From NCBI GenBank assembly GCA_029891385.1, contig CM057228.1, positions 52,477,783-52,541,782 of the forward strand: a DNA stretch of 64,000 nt. The letters are read 5' to 3'. This DNA is from Erythroxylum novogranatense. Its lineage: Eukaryota; Streptophyta; Magnoliopsida; Malpighiales; Erythroxylaceae. Position numbers and translations under genes: made by a program. Shown piece after piece: positions 48,051 through 59,878 of the stretch. How positions within the stretch are numbered: the first letter of the stretch is position 1; each line of letters starts with the position of its first letter. Below the pieces are notes generated by a model. It made no database searches. It was not told where the DNA came from and worked only from the letters and a program-made list of their open reading frames with translations.

Positions 48051-48267
48051 CTTGGCCTTTCCCGACATTTATTTCTCAAAAATGACGTTTTTTCTATTTT
48101 GGGACGTCTTGCTACCAAAACGACGTCAAGCACTCCGTTTATCCCCGACGTTTGAATACAACGTTGCAAAATCTGGGATCTTTTCTTGACGTTTTTCCAG
48201 ACGTCGTGAAAGCCTCAGACCATTTGCGATGTCTATACGCTAAAAGTGTGGTTTTGTTGTAGTGACT

Positions 48268-51090
48268 TATATGTTTATCTTTTTTTTTTCTTGTCTATAT
48301 GTATTAAATAAAAGGATGACAATAAATCATACTTTGTTTGAGTATCATATAACTTTAAATTCAATTAAATCAAAGCTAAAACAATATGATTTTATTTGAA
48401 CCAACTAATTTCAATTAGGCAAGCTAGATCCTTCCAAATTCAATCCTAACCTAAAACTCAATCAGCGCATACTCAAACCATTGATTTCATCCCAAGTCTA
48501 AATTGTTATCTATAATTACATTTACAATCACATATTTAAGGAAAAATAGATTTCTTAGTAGTTTCTGTATTCATACAAGTGAAATTTGTGTGTTTTCTTT
48601 TCTCTTTCAATTATTATAATATACATAATCTTTTAAATGTTTATCCTTAAGTCTTTCTTTTAAATTCATTTTAATAGTATATATCATATATGTCTTTCAT
48701 AATCCCACGCAATTCCTTGTAGAATAAATGTCTTTGGTCGCCGGCTGATTTTATAACACTATGGAAGACACTTGCCTGGCTAGGAATACCGTAATTGGGA
48801 AATGGCCAACTGAAGGATAAGATTTGAGAGGTTAAGATTTTCATGTTTGAAATGTAAGAATTGCAGTCACATAATGCAATTTTTTTGTCAAATATATGAA
48901 ACGTCAATTCAGCATCTTAAAAGATTCATTCCAAATGTCTAACTTCGGTTGTATTTTTCTCAAAGTCCTGGCGTTATTTTCAAAGTCCACATCTTTGCAT
49001 GGATGTAGTTACATGTGTTACGTATAAATGGGCACACTCATTGACAAAAGCAATATCATCCACGTCAACGAAGACTATTCAATGTTAACCATACAAAAGA
49101 TATATCAGCTTAAAAGATTAGATATGAATATTTATTTAACTAACTAGTTAACGGTATAAACCTTTTGATATACAAATTATAATAGCCAAAAAGCTAATGA
49201 TTACACGGAACACTTAAATGTAATTAAACATAAAACCTAAAACCTACGAAAGATTGTACTTTTGGTATTAAAAGAGATTTTAGTTAACCTAATTCAAATT
49301 TAATACATGTATTTTTTGAAAAAGTAAATAATTATGTTGATCACTAAAATTCAAAGGAGTCCAAAATAAAATTTAGTATAACACCAAAACACAAAGTTTC
49401 ATAGGAAAAGTTTACTGCTCTTACCAAAGTCATAATCACTAAATCTTAGCAAGTTTTACTGTTACTATTTTAGCTCGACATTTGAGCTTTAGCTCCATCC
49501 GTTATTAACTTGTCGGTGTCTGGTTGAGAATTATCTTGGTTGATACCTTATAGTCAATCACTTAATTGTATAGTATAGTGACATAATAATTTAAATATAT
49601 TCTTTATCTTATATATATTTAGATGTCAACGATAAATTTATGAGACAAATATGTATTGCAAATGAAATTATGATAAGATTATAATTATAAAATTTTTATT
49701 GTATTTATGTTTTATTCCTCAATTATTCCTAGTCATTCTCTTACTAAGACTTGACATTAATAAAATGTAAAATGACTAATACATCTTATGTTTTTCTTAT
49801 GAAGAAAGTAGTCAATTTTATAAATTAAAATAATGGGATACTTAAATAAATGTGTGAATACTTGCTGGAGAACAAGTTTACTGAACTGAGAACATTATTT
49901 GTATGCTATGAAAATTTTCATGTGATGATTGTATAAGTAATCTTTTGACTTGAGATCTTTAAAGTTATCTCATATAAGTATTGCTATGTTTCATACTATT
50001 TATGTAATATTCTAATCATCAGTAGGTCATCCAGTAGTTATTGGATACAAAATGAACTATATGGAGGTCATTGAGTGATCAATCTATGATTAATCCCCCT
50101 AAAGAAATTAGGAAAATTTTTTTGTTTTCTCGATTAGTATTGATTCGAGAAATTCTTGGCTAAGGTAAAAAGACACTTTGTAAAATAATTTACAACTGTC
50201 AGTAATTGAATCAATTGCTAATGGTAGAAAACTAATATGATTAGACTCGGATATAAATAGACATCAATTCCATGTTTTATGTCTAATCAAAATATTGTAT
50301 GATGAAGGATTGAATTATACAAAAAATTCATGCACGAATGGTTAACTAAAACTACTTTAATATTCCTAAATATTTGAATAATTATGATGTGTTGCTAGAC
50401 ACCAATCTTAATCTATGCATATAAATTATTTAATTAGAGAGTTAAAGATAAATTAAAAGAGTTTAATTTACCTAATCCTAAATATGATTTAGAGTTATAA
50501 TTTATATCCATTGCTAACATATTTAGGAATCTAATGGGTTACACACAAAGAATGGGTTAAAGTGAGAAAAGTATTTAGTCAAGTTGGACTTGATTGTAAG
50601 GTTTGAAAATTGTATGATTAAATATGAAATATTTAACAAATAAGGATCAATATGAGATATTAGATTTTATATTAGAATAATTGGTATTTAATTAAAATTA
50701 TTTTAATTCTAATTAAAATTTAATTGAAATTAGATTTTAATTTCAATTAAATTATTATAATCTTGAAAACTTATTATAAATCGCTTAAGCTATAAGGGAT
50801 GTAACACTCCTTGCCTAATCCTTTTTATTATAGTTATAAATTTCTCTCAACTTGTTGTATAGATACTATTAAAGGCCAGACACTTATGCGGATATGATGG
50901 TTTAGATGAGTCAATTTTATAAACAGTTTGAAGGATATGACAAGAAAAGAACCACACTTCAAAACAAGGTACGAATTAAAATTCATGCTGTATTATGATT
51001 TATGCTTGAATTATTTTATATAAACCAAAGTGATTTTGTCTTTCAAAAAGTCAAAAGGAAATTTTTAAAATTATTTTGCTACACGTAGGA
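48268..51090. other. AT-rich intergenic DNA
   Basis: No supported gene. A TGTAACACTCC motif at 50798-50808 looks like the start of a gypsy LTR, but no matching end or duplication was found. The 78-codon minus frame at 48671-48907 has no recognisable motif. Confidence 0.35.
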
Positions 51091-52560
51091 TCAGGTCTTG
51101 TTCCGATTTTTCAACAAATTCTCCATACTATTGTTGTATTTGGTGACAAATTCTTGTCTCTTGATTGAGTATAAGTTATTCTCTAATCGATTGTATGGTT
51201 TCCTCAAGATTTTATCTTTTGAGCTTTTTAGGCCTTTAAAGCATTTGGTGTTACATTCTTCCCAGATCTTATGTATTCTTACTCCTAGACTTGTGAAAAT
51301 TATTGCTATATCTCCCTTCTTGATTATTTTGTCTAACATCAGCTATTATAGAATGTACGCATCACTAATTTTTTTTTAAAAAATTAGGCATAGGTTATGA
51401 ACACCATCAATAGTTCTTTGTTTAATTACAATCAAAGAAAAGGTAAGTAGTTTTTTGTGTGCATCTTTACACATAATACATACATATGCAATGTTGGAAA
51501 AACTTTGCCTGTATTTAGTTGACAAGCCTTGCTTTATGGTTAACCATATTAGGAAAGACACTTTAGGAATCAGGTTCTTATTCCATACATCAATATGCCA
51601 TCTCTCTATTTCTCTCCCATCTCTGAGCAATTTCTTGCAAAACTTATCAGTAAACACTCTAGTCAAGTCTTGAAGCCAAATGTACCTGTCTTGATTCCAT
51701 AAATTGAGATTGTATTATTGTAATATTGGAGCTAATTCAGGTAAGAAATTAGTCCATTTGTTCCCGCTTATCCAGTCTTTGACTTTGGCATTAATAGGAA
51801 ATTTGTTATGCAAATGTATTTGGAGACTAGACTAGTATAATGACTCCACTTTACTCCAATTATCACAATTAAGGGAAGCTTTTTCTCCATTCCCTTTATT
51901 ATATTTAAAGGAATATGGCATATTATCTCTTAGCATCATGAGTTGAGTCATAAACTATGAGATCTTTGGCCCTAATTGTACCTTCTATAAGCTTCTATCC
52001 TTTATGAAATACATATGTATCCATCTAATCCATATGTTTTTGGTTCTCTAATAATCTCCATAGTCTTTTAGTAATAAGCAGCTTGTAGTTAAACAGATAC
52101 GTAATCTCCCCAGTTCTCCCTCATCAATTGGTTTATTAACTCTCTTCCAACTTAATTTAACCATTGCTCTTCCATCTCTCCTTCCCCTTATAAAAATCTT
52201 TTCATCAGTGGAGACATTTAGATGGCTTTTCTTATGGTTACTTTTAACTCAGATAATTCTTTGAACATATAAAGGGATGTCACCAAAGTGAAGATTGATT
52301 TGTCATGAGCTTATTCACCCAAATTGGTATATTCTCATGTTTGATTTTTTCTAAACTAACTCCTTATCTCATGCCTAAATAAAGATTGGGAAGTTGTGTA
52401 TAGGCTATATACCTATTGTTACTACTCCTTTGGTCTCCTCTTCTATTGAAAACTTAAACAATACATTGTTATCTTCAAAGATCAATAATTTTGTGATGCC
52501 TTCCCTTTCCAAACTTTTTTTCCCAATTGTTTATAAATGAAAATAGAATCTTCTATCTAG
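51091..52560 (-). pseudogene. internally deleted LINE (non-LTR) relic
   Basis: Read on the minus strand from the right: a DUF4283-like ORF1 piece (VLFKFSIEEETKGVV near 52430-52480, then IPIWVNKLM near 52320). The ORF2 C-terminal part follows at once (IPLYMFKELSELKV near 52270, KLSWKRVNKPIDEGELGRL near 52150, WIRWIHMYFIKDRSL near 52000). Next comes the zf-RVT region (VSFLIWLTIKQGLSTKYR, then CIMC, at 51666-51376) and the tail IHKIWEECNTKCFKGLKSS (51091-51339). The endonuclease and RT core are missing, so ORF1 runs straight into the end of ORF2. Many stops. Confidence 0.7.
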
Positions 52561-54017
52561 CAAGAATCTAACTAAGGTGGTGTTTCGGCTCTTAGCTTCC
52601 TCCTTTAGCAGTTCCAATCAGTTAAGACAATGGCTCGTCCCCCAATTATGGTAGGGGCAATAATGTAGGAAAGTATCAAAAACTGTCGTAACTACCTTCC
52701 CCCAATTCATTTGGATGCTAGGAATCTTAGAAGATTCTTCCTCTTTTTGTGAAGATTCTTCCTCTATCTTCTCATATATACTTTGCTTGATGTTTCTCGA
52801 GTTGAGGCTTGCTTAGATGGGAGGATGGAAAGGTAACTTGGTCAAAAGCCTTTAGGTTACTATCTGCTACTATAGCAACCATAAGCTTAAAAAATGTAAG
52901 AGATTATATTGAGTTTATGGACAATCTAAAAGGAAGTTACCCAAAATGGTAGCAAAAGATAAGGCTAGAACATGAGGCAATGAAAAATTACCAAACTTTC
53001 CCTAAGAATTCTAGAGAAGCAGGGATGGACGAGGAAGGGAGGTAATGAAAAGAAAAATAATATACGATGGTGTAGTTAGAATTATGGAATAAGAAAGCAA
53101 TAAGAAGAATAACAAGAAGAGGGGTTATGGATTCCACAGGAGCTATTTACAGAGACTTAACCGCAGTGAACCAAGCCTGGAAGTTTTTGTTTGGCATTTT
53201 GGAAGCTTTTATATTTTCACTTCAATGGGTTCTACTAATACATGTAATCTTTCAAGATCAATAAGGAAAAATGAAAAATGAAAAATAAGAGTGATAAGCA
53301 ACGTTTTGCCTTTATTTACTATAATTTGCAAAGCATATCATCATCATCATCATCCAATCTGAAATCTCGCAATGAAATGGGATTTGGAGAGGTCTGATAG
53401 TACGCAGCCTTACTTCTACATAGTAGAGAGGTTGTTACCGGTAGACCTATATGCAAATGAGACAATACAAGAATAATGCAAGTTACAGAGAAAAGTAAAA
53501 ACTAGCACATAAAATTTCTACGTAACTAAAATTACAATAAAAACATAAATAAATACCTGATATAGTCTAGATCTGCGAGTACCTGATAGACTATAATGTC
53601 CAACCCTTCTTGTCTCTAAATAAGTAAAGAAACCTTCCTCAGAGACTCTGATGGGATGACATCCTACTGTCTCCTCACACTTGTCCTGTGAAGCCAAATT
53701 TAATGCCCATAAGCCTTGTCCATTACTTATCTAAATAAAGGGGAGAGAGGCGTTGCAAAGCATAGAGTTAAAATAATTATGATTAAAAAGTAATTAAATC
53801 ACCTCCAAACTAAAGAGTGATAGGTGTTAACTAGTTACATTAAATGCATCGTCTGCTGAGCTTAGTAACCGTATAATTGAAGAAATTGTTTACATTTAAA
53901 GAACAAAATATTATGACGATTACAATTACAGAAATTATTGAAATATTGAGTTAAACATTGATAACTATCAACATAACTTATTCGATAAGTATCAGATTTC
54001 CAAAATTAAAAAAAAGG
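52561..54017. other. intergenic DNA
   Basis: Probably includes more of the LINE 5' part up to about 52850. A (CAT)n run lies at 53338-53360. No gene supported. Confidence 0.35.
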
Positions 54018-54022
54018 GTCCT

Positions 54023-54355
54023 GGTTGGGTCGGTCGTGCTAGGCCCAAGCCCAGACGCATAATGACGCATGGGCCGATCGATCCTTCCCTTGGAGATTGA
54101 CCTAATTCCTATAGGTATTAACCATATAAATTCATTACCTCATGCTGAAAAAGGTACAACTTTCAAGAACCCTATTTTCTTTATTTACCAGCCACCAAAA
54201 ACTCTCCCAAGAGACTAACTTGAGCGTCGGAGGGGCTTACTGGCAGTCAACCCCAGGTGTGTCTTTACTGTTTTGCAGGTATCTATGAGCCAAAGTGAAC
54301 CAGTCTCATAGATCCCAGCATCAACACCCAGCCCCATCAAAATTAGACAGAACCA
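54023..54355 (+). repeat. 5' LTR of element B
   Basis: Starts TGGTTGGGTC, ends CAGAACCA. About 80 percent like the element A LTR by eye, with a characteristic change (CAAGAACCCTATTTTC in place of TAGAACCCTAGTATTC). Confidence 0.88.
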
Positions 54356-54439
54356 ATTGACGCCTACCGTGGGGCCGAGCATCAAGGCACCACGTTCAGG
54401 AACACTCAGATCAGTTAGGCGGCGACGACAAATCCTGAT

Positions 54440-54580
54440 GTTGCAAGAGCCAAAATCTTGGATCGCTCGGCCTTTACTCCGCTCGGCCAGGTTGCCAAGA
54501 TAAGATCTTGGAACCAGGTGCTGTCAAGAGCCAAAATCTTAGATCGCTCGGCCAAGTTCTCTTGTCTCGGTCAATCATGA
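54440..54580. repeat. residual 81-bp array in element B
   Basis: About 1.7 units of the same repeat as at 14500-15180, including CAAGAGCCAAAATCTTGG and a CCAAGATAAGATCTTGG hairpin. It is joined directly to the start of gag at a shared GATG. Confidence 0.8.
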
Positions 54581-54769
54581 CTTTCTCAAACCCTACGATC
54601 GATCGACGCACATCGAGCGCACTCGTTCGCTACCTGTTATTTGAAAAGATCACTCAATCTTAACACGATAAATAAAGAAGGCAACGAAAGATAAAAATAA
54701 GAATTTCTATTTTCTTAAATTGTTGTTCTGGTCACAAGCACGACCAGATGAGCCTTAAAAAGGAAAAAA

Positions 54770-57214
54770 TCAGTTTGACCCCTCGGTTGGAGAGGAAGGA
54801 CCAGCAGCCGGATCGACAGGAGAAAACAGTTGAGAGACATCCTCTTCCTCATCTGAACTCAGGTCCAGCATCTCATCCGACAAGACCTCTCTTTCCCTCT
54901 TAACTATCTCTCTTACCTCCTCAATTGAAAAGTCGAGCTCGAAGGGAAGCATCGGCTTGTCATAATCCTCGAATGAAGGACGATCCGACCCGTCAGGGAG
55001 GCAAATGTTGTGGTAGCTCCTCAGGTTGGAAAGATTCAAGTCGCAAGCAAATTCTAGACACTCCTCGTGTAAATACCACTCTTTCCATCGCTTGATCGCT
55101 TCAATCCTTTGCTCCTTGACGGAGTCTTGCAGCTCCAACAGTTTCTTCTCGGCCTTCATTTTATCTTTCACCGCCTCATGACAGTCATGGAGGACTTTCA
55201 AACGGATCTCCTCCTCCACTTTCGCCTTCGAAGTGGCATCGAGCGCCTTCTTCCTTGGGCCCTCATTACGGAGCTGTAACACCCGGCATTCACTTTCCAG
55301 CTCACCCTTGGAAGCAATCACTCTACTCATTTCCTTTTCCCCCAAAGCGAGTTCAGCTCTCAAAACGCCCCTCTCTTCCTTCAAAACACTCTTCTCCTCC
55401 TCCAGTGAAGAGAGTTAAGCTCGTAAGACGTCCTTCTCCTCCTTCGCCTATGAAAGTTCAGCTCTTAAAGCATTAACTTGCTCAAGAAGATCATGAACCT
55501 CCCGGTCCATTGTTTGAATTACTTCATTGAGCTGATCGAGACGCTGATGCATCATAGAGACGAACGCCAGATCCCTGGCACAACCACGGACGAGACTAGC
55601 CATCAGCTCCTTGTTGTTCAACGTATCCAAAAATTTCTTGTCCTCAGGAGGAACAACCTTTTAGGCAATATGCAGAGGACTTTGATGTCCCTAATTGATG
55701 CAGTCTTATCAAGATTGATCGTGGACACTCATTTTCTACCACTAGAAGCTCGCTCTTTCCCCTTTCCCTTATCTAATCGGGGCGCTTGTTTTTTGCCCTT
55801 TTCTCTGTCCAGTTGACAGGAAGATCGATCAGTACTCCTAACGATCTTTTTTCTTTTAAGCGGTGGCTCCATCTCTTCCTCCGAATCCATTCGGTCCTCA
55901 CTCACGGGTTGGACCGGCAACGACGCTGACATGCCAATTCGATCCTTAGTGGACGGAAGGGTCATCAATGCTGTGGATCGGTCCAACACCGTTGACTGAG
56001 CGATGTCTTCGCTGGCCTCTATCTCCTTCCTTTGCTTCTTCACCTTCGAAGAAGATCTAGGCCCTTTGGGTTGCCTTTTGGATTTAGGGAGACGGAAGGA
56101 CCCGACGAACTCCTTGATCTTTACCATGGTTGCACAATTATAAAAGCAAGTTAGAAATCGAAACTAGTACTTGTGAATACAGCAGATAGTTAAACTACGA
56201 GGAATTAACCAAGAGGGGCAGTTTCCTCTTCTAGCCCTCTAATTTGAGGAGGGGGATCAATTAAAAAGGCATCAGCTGATGTCCCTCCACGATACCCCAG
56301 AATGAGACTGTCGAAAGAATACCGACCGAGCGCCTTGATCCTATCGATCACTTCCCATTCCTCCCTAGAAAGGTGTAGATCGGCAATATCATTCCATTGC
56401 TCGACCAGGGGATACCTCCACGGCCGAGATTCAAAAGTGGATCCTGGGGGCCTCACAAAGAAGTACTTCATCTTCCACGCCTTGATTGACCCTACTGTTC
56501 CAGCAGGACGATACCTCGAATCCCTATACTTGAGATGAGGGATCCCGACCCCGACACTTGAGCTCTGATTCATCCTCAAAAAGTAGCGCAGAATGTCGAC
56601 CAACGAAGGACATCCGAAGTGATGACACAACAGAGCTAGATCATTCATGAACTTCCAACCGTTCGGCGGAATCTGGCTCGGCCTTAGCTGGTAAGTGCAA
56701 CATACCTCATCGATAATAGGGGCGTATGGAAGCTGCATACCGCTGACCGAGAAAAAGCTGTCTGAAACAACGAAATAGCCGCCCCCACTGCTGTGAATCC
56801 TTTCGCTCTTGCCAGCCAGCCTAGGTCCCCAAGACGAAGGGATATTGTTTTTAATAATCGACCGGTTCAGCTTCCTTTCGGTCATCATTGATGGGTCAAT
56901 CGACGGCTTTTCAACAATTTGCCCATCCTTCCGGGCACTCGCTCCGATTTCCTCATTTCCCTTTGTCTCCGACGCCTCATTTCCGCCGACCTCTGGCACC
57001 TCCATCGTTTCCGTCGCTATCTCCGACGACCCAACAACTTATAAAGCTCTCTCGACGGCCAATTCCTGATGGACCTCCCTCAGAATCGTGCTTACTTCCG
57101 CGCTAAGACTCGAGGATGCCCGTGCGAAGGCTGGCGAGGAGGCGACGAAGAAGGAGAAGGGGAGCTAGCTTCGTTCCTAAGTTTAAGTTCGTCTCTAGGG
57201 CTAGTCGACGACAT
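54770..57214 (-). pseudogene. antisense gene of element B, better preserved copy
   Basis: ATG at 57214-57212 opens a Ser/Pro-rich N-terminus (MSSTSPRDELKLRNEASS) that is lost by a 1-base deletion near 57115. The frame at 57005-56205 holds the PF04195-like domain: NRSIIKNNIPSSWGPRLAGK, VSDSFFSVSGMQLPYAPIID, PPNGWKFMNDLALLCHHFGC, then WKMKYFFVRPPGSTFESRPW. An 80-nt intron (56209-56130) follows. Its acceptor AG is changed to AA here but is intact in element A. Exon 2 starts at ATG 56127 (Lys/Arg-rich, nuclear-signal-like LKRKK), then a coiled coil (55630-55448, then 55384-55080) and an acidic tail ending at 54770. Role unknown. It runs convergent to the lost gag-pol. Confidence 0.75.
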
Positions 57215-57407
57215 GGTTACTGAAAATCAAACTTACAGGATGAGGAAAGGAAGAAGGACATACCTAGTTTAGTGACTGGAGTTAGGGATTTGGATGATGG
57301 TGAAAAAGGAAAATTCGATAGCTGCGAACAGGGAGATGAAGAAGAGAGGAAGCAAAGATTGAAGAATCGAACACGTAGAAAGTGAAAAAGTATGTCAATT
57401 TCAAACA

Positions 57408-57413
57408 TTTATA
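57408..57413 (-). promoter_or_regulatory. TATA box of the antisense gene in element B
   Basis: TTATAAATG on the minus strand, about 195 bases before the ATG at 57214. It matches the motif in element A at the same relative position. Confidence 0.55.
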
Positions 57414-57795
57414 ACAAGATACTGGGCGGGCGTACTGATAAAATTTGGACGCACGGCAAAATTTGAGCCGTGCAAATTAGGGTTACCAGTTACCCATAGC
57501 GGCACAACAGCTGAAAGGACGCCCATGACAACTGCGCAACAATTAAAAAGACACCTCGTTTTAAATTTTGAAAGCCTGTTAGAAGACACGTGCCGTTAGT
57601 AATGATTAAACCAAATGTCTTCATGCGCTTGGTGTCGACGTTCAACCGACCGATCCTGGCACGAGCTGTCATGCACTAAGCGTTGATGTCCAACCGATCG
57701 GGCCCATTACGAACTGTCCTACAGACGAGCTACACGATCCTTATGTACTCCTTCGACCCTTCTCCTTGGTTAGACTCGACGAGTAGGGGGGCTTA

Positions 57796-58128
57796 TGGTT
57801 GGATCGATCGTGTTAGGCCCAAGCTCAGACGCAGAACGGTGCATGGGCCGATCGGCCCATCTCTTGGGGATTGACCTAATTCTTATATGTATTAACCATA
57901 TAAATTCATTACCTCATGGTGAAAAAAGTACAACTTTCAAGAACCCTATTTCTTTTATTTACCAGCCACCAAAAACTCTCCCAAGAGACTAACTTGAGCG
58001 TCGGAGGGGCTTACCGACAGTCAACCCCGGTGTGCCTTTACTGTTTTGCAGGTATCTCTGAGCCAAAGTGAACCAGTCTCATAGATCCCAGCAGCAACGC
58101 CCAGCCCCATCAAAATCAGACTGAACGA
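57796..58128 (+). repeat. 3' LTR of element B
   Basis: Starts TGGTTGGATC after the polypurine tract GAGTAGGGGGGCTTA and ends CTGAACGA (the usual CA changed to GA), followed by GGTCC. Confidence 0.88.
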
Positions 58129-58133
58129 GGTCC

Positions 58134-59822
58134 GAATGCTATCCCACAACCAAATAAGTGCTTGAAGAATGAATAATGTGAAAGTTTCCCCAAGAATATT
58201 TTAACCATGTAACAGCGAATGCCGATGCCCATTTACAATGATTCCAAATAGCTAAAGATGGGATATTGTAGTGCTTGATGAACTTATGCCAGTGGCAGTG
58301 ATAAAGTGTTAATTGTGGAAGCTATCCGTTTCCTTGTGTCGCTGACATTGAGTGTGATGACTAACAAAATCGCGACCTTGCAGAAGAAAAGAGTTGCGGC
58401 AAAAGTTGGGCAAGCTTGCATCCATCAAGACTGATGATAGACAATTTAATTACGTGGGGATCTCAGGTACCAGGTAGACCTGTAAGGGACCTAGTCGTCT
58501 CAATGTGGCCAATTTAATGGGCTGAACTCCTCTTCACTAATCGCCTTATTTAATACCAGACGTACACTTGGGGACCGTGTTCCACTAACCCCAAATCCTG
58601 ATTTTGTCCAATCAATTTCAAACAAATCTAAACTTTAAATTCTGTGCCACCGACAGAAATACACTTGTGCCACCTGAGTAGGTAATTCACACATTTTCTA
58701 GAATTCTTGGATGTGAACTAATGGTATCCCAATAAATTCTAGGACAGCGTTTCAGCCTTATTGCAATTCAAGTTTCTTTAAAAATAAAACTATCGTGAAA
58801 TTATGTTTTTGGAGGTGGCCCAAGTAGTTCATGGGAACTCTTTGAGTGTTTCTACTTGTTACAAGGAATAAGATCAAATCATTATAAAGAGCGTGCCAGG
58901 ATTTGTAAGTGTAAAGTGTGAAGTTCACTGTAGGTTAAAAGTTTCAATGTCTCAATTAATAATACATCATCAAACAGATATTTGAAACCACAGAGAAGAA
59001 TGAAATTTTTACGTTTAAGATCTGCAACTAGGATGGTAGAATATATCATATTCTTCATTGGAGCTGATGTGATAAAGATCTGATTCATAAAGAGAGAAGT
59101 TTAAAACATAATAAAAGGAGAATACATTCTATTTGGGATCATCCCACGTTAGTACAGAGGTGGATGGTGCTTATATCCTCATAATACCTTTCCATTAATT
59201 TGTTACTTGCATTAGTGTAGTATATGAAATTATTGCTTACATCAAACTGATTTATTTAAATATTTCCGTTAGTTGCACATAAACAATGCTTAATAATTGT
59301 ATAGTACTTATTGCTTATTAATTGGTTCTAGTTCAAGGGAAAGTTGAACGTCTTCACCAGTATCAAAATCATCATATTCAAGCATTCTATATCAATTTTG
59401 GTCTTCTTGTTTTCTACGATCCAAAATAAGTTAACAAATGTGTAGACTTAATAACTGATCTATTCTTCATGGGCTGGTAGCAACTTTATTTGAGTCTTAT
59501 GAATCTTGGAATATAAAGAATTAAAATCGACAATGTGTGAGTACTTGTACAAAAAATTTATAATGGGTCACCTAGATTATGTAATTCAAATCCAATTCAA
59601 AGGTATAGTCAACCAAGTAATATTGCCAAAGATTTTGTGAGACTATTTTTTTTTTATGAACATGCTTTAATAATGGAAGACTTTGATCAGCTTGAATCAA
59701 TTAATGGTAAGTCTTTCTTAAAGTTATATATATGACTAATCTTAATTGGAATGATTCTAGAAAAGGTAAGATGTTTTGAGGGTTTGGAAATATGTCCATA
59801 AATGGATTTTTTTATCTTACGT

Positions 59823-59878
<56 letters not shown>

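Larger units (their letters stand above)
43685..48264. mobile_element. Non-autonomous CACTA (En/Spm-type) transposon, 4.6 kb
   Basis: The left end CAGTACAAGAAAAGG pairs with the right end, whose reverse complement is CACTACAACAAAACC (11 of the first 13 bases agree). The 3-bp duplication ACT lies at 43682-43684 and 48265-48267. Subterminal zones are dense in ACGTCG/CGACGT words: five in 43722-43850 and at least six in 48065-48235. No TNP2-like transposase was recognised. The interior is AT-rich with a copia RT relic (44562-44755) and a 5' UTR-like exon at the right end. Confidence 0.85.
54023..58128 (+). mobile_element. Element B: 4.1-kb deletion derivative of the Tat family
   Basis: LTRs of 333 bp (54023-54355 and 57796-58128) with GGTCC duplicated at 54018-54022 and 58129-58133. 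After the PBS and the first roughly 85 bases of gag, the sequence jumps at about 54441 straight into the 81-bp tandem array, so all of protease, RT, RNase H and integrase is missing. About two array units remain. The complete antisense-gene region, 3' repeats, polypurine tract and 3' LTR follow. LTRs differ from each other at roughly 30 sites by eye. Confidence 0.9.

Noticed and set aside
50798..50860. TGTAACACTCC resembling a gypsy LTR start
   Set aside because: No matching LTR end, target duplication or similarity to E2/E3 beyond the first bases.
57220..57263. Possible 5' UTR intron of the antisense gene (CTAG|GTATGT ... TTTTCAG|TAACC)
   Set aside because: At 44 nt it is shorter than plant introns normally allow, and the acceptor is not conserved in element A.
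58134..58700. GC-richer stretch after element B that might hold a gene fragment
   Set aside because: No open frame of length, no motif and no splice pattern could be supported.
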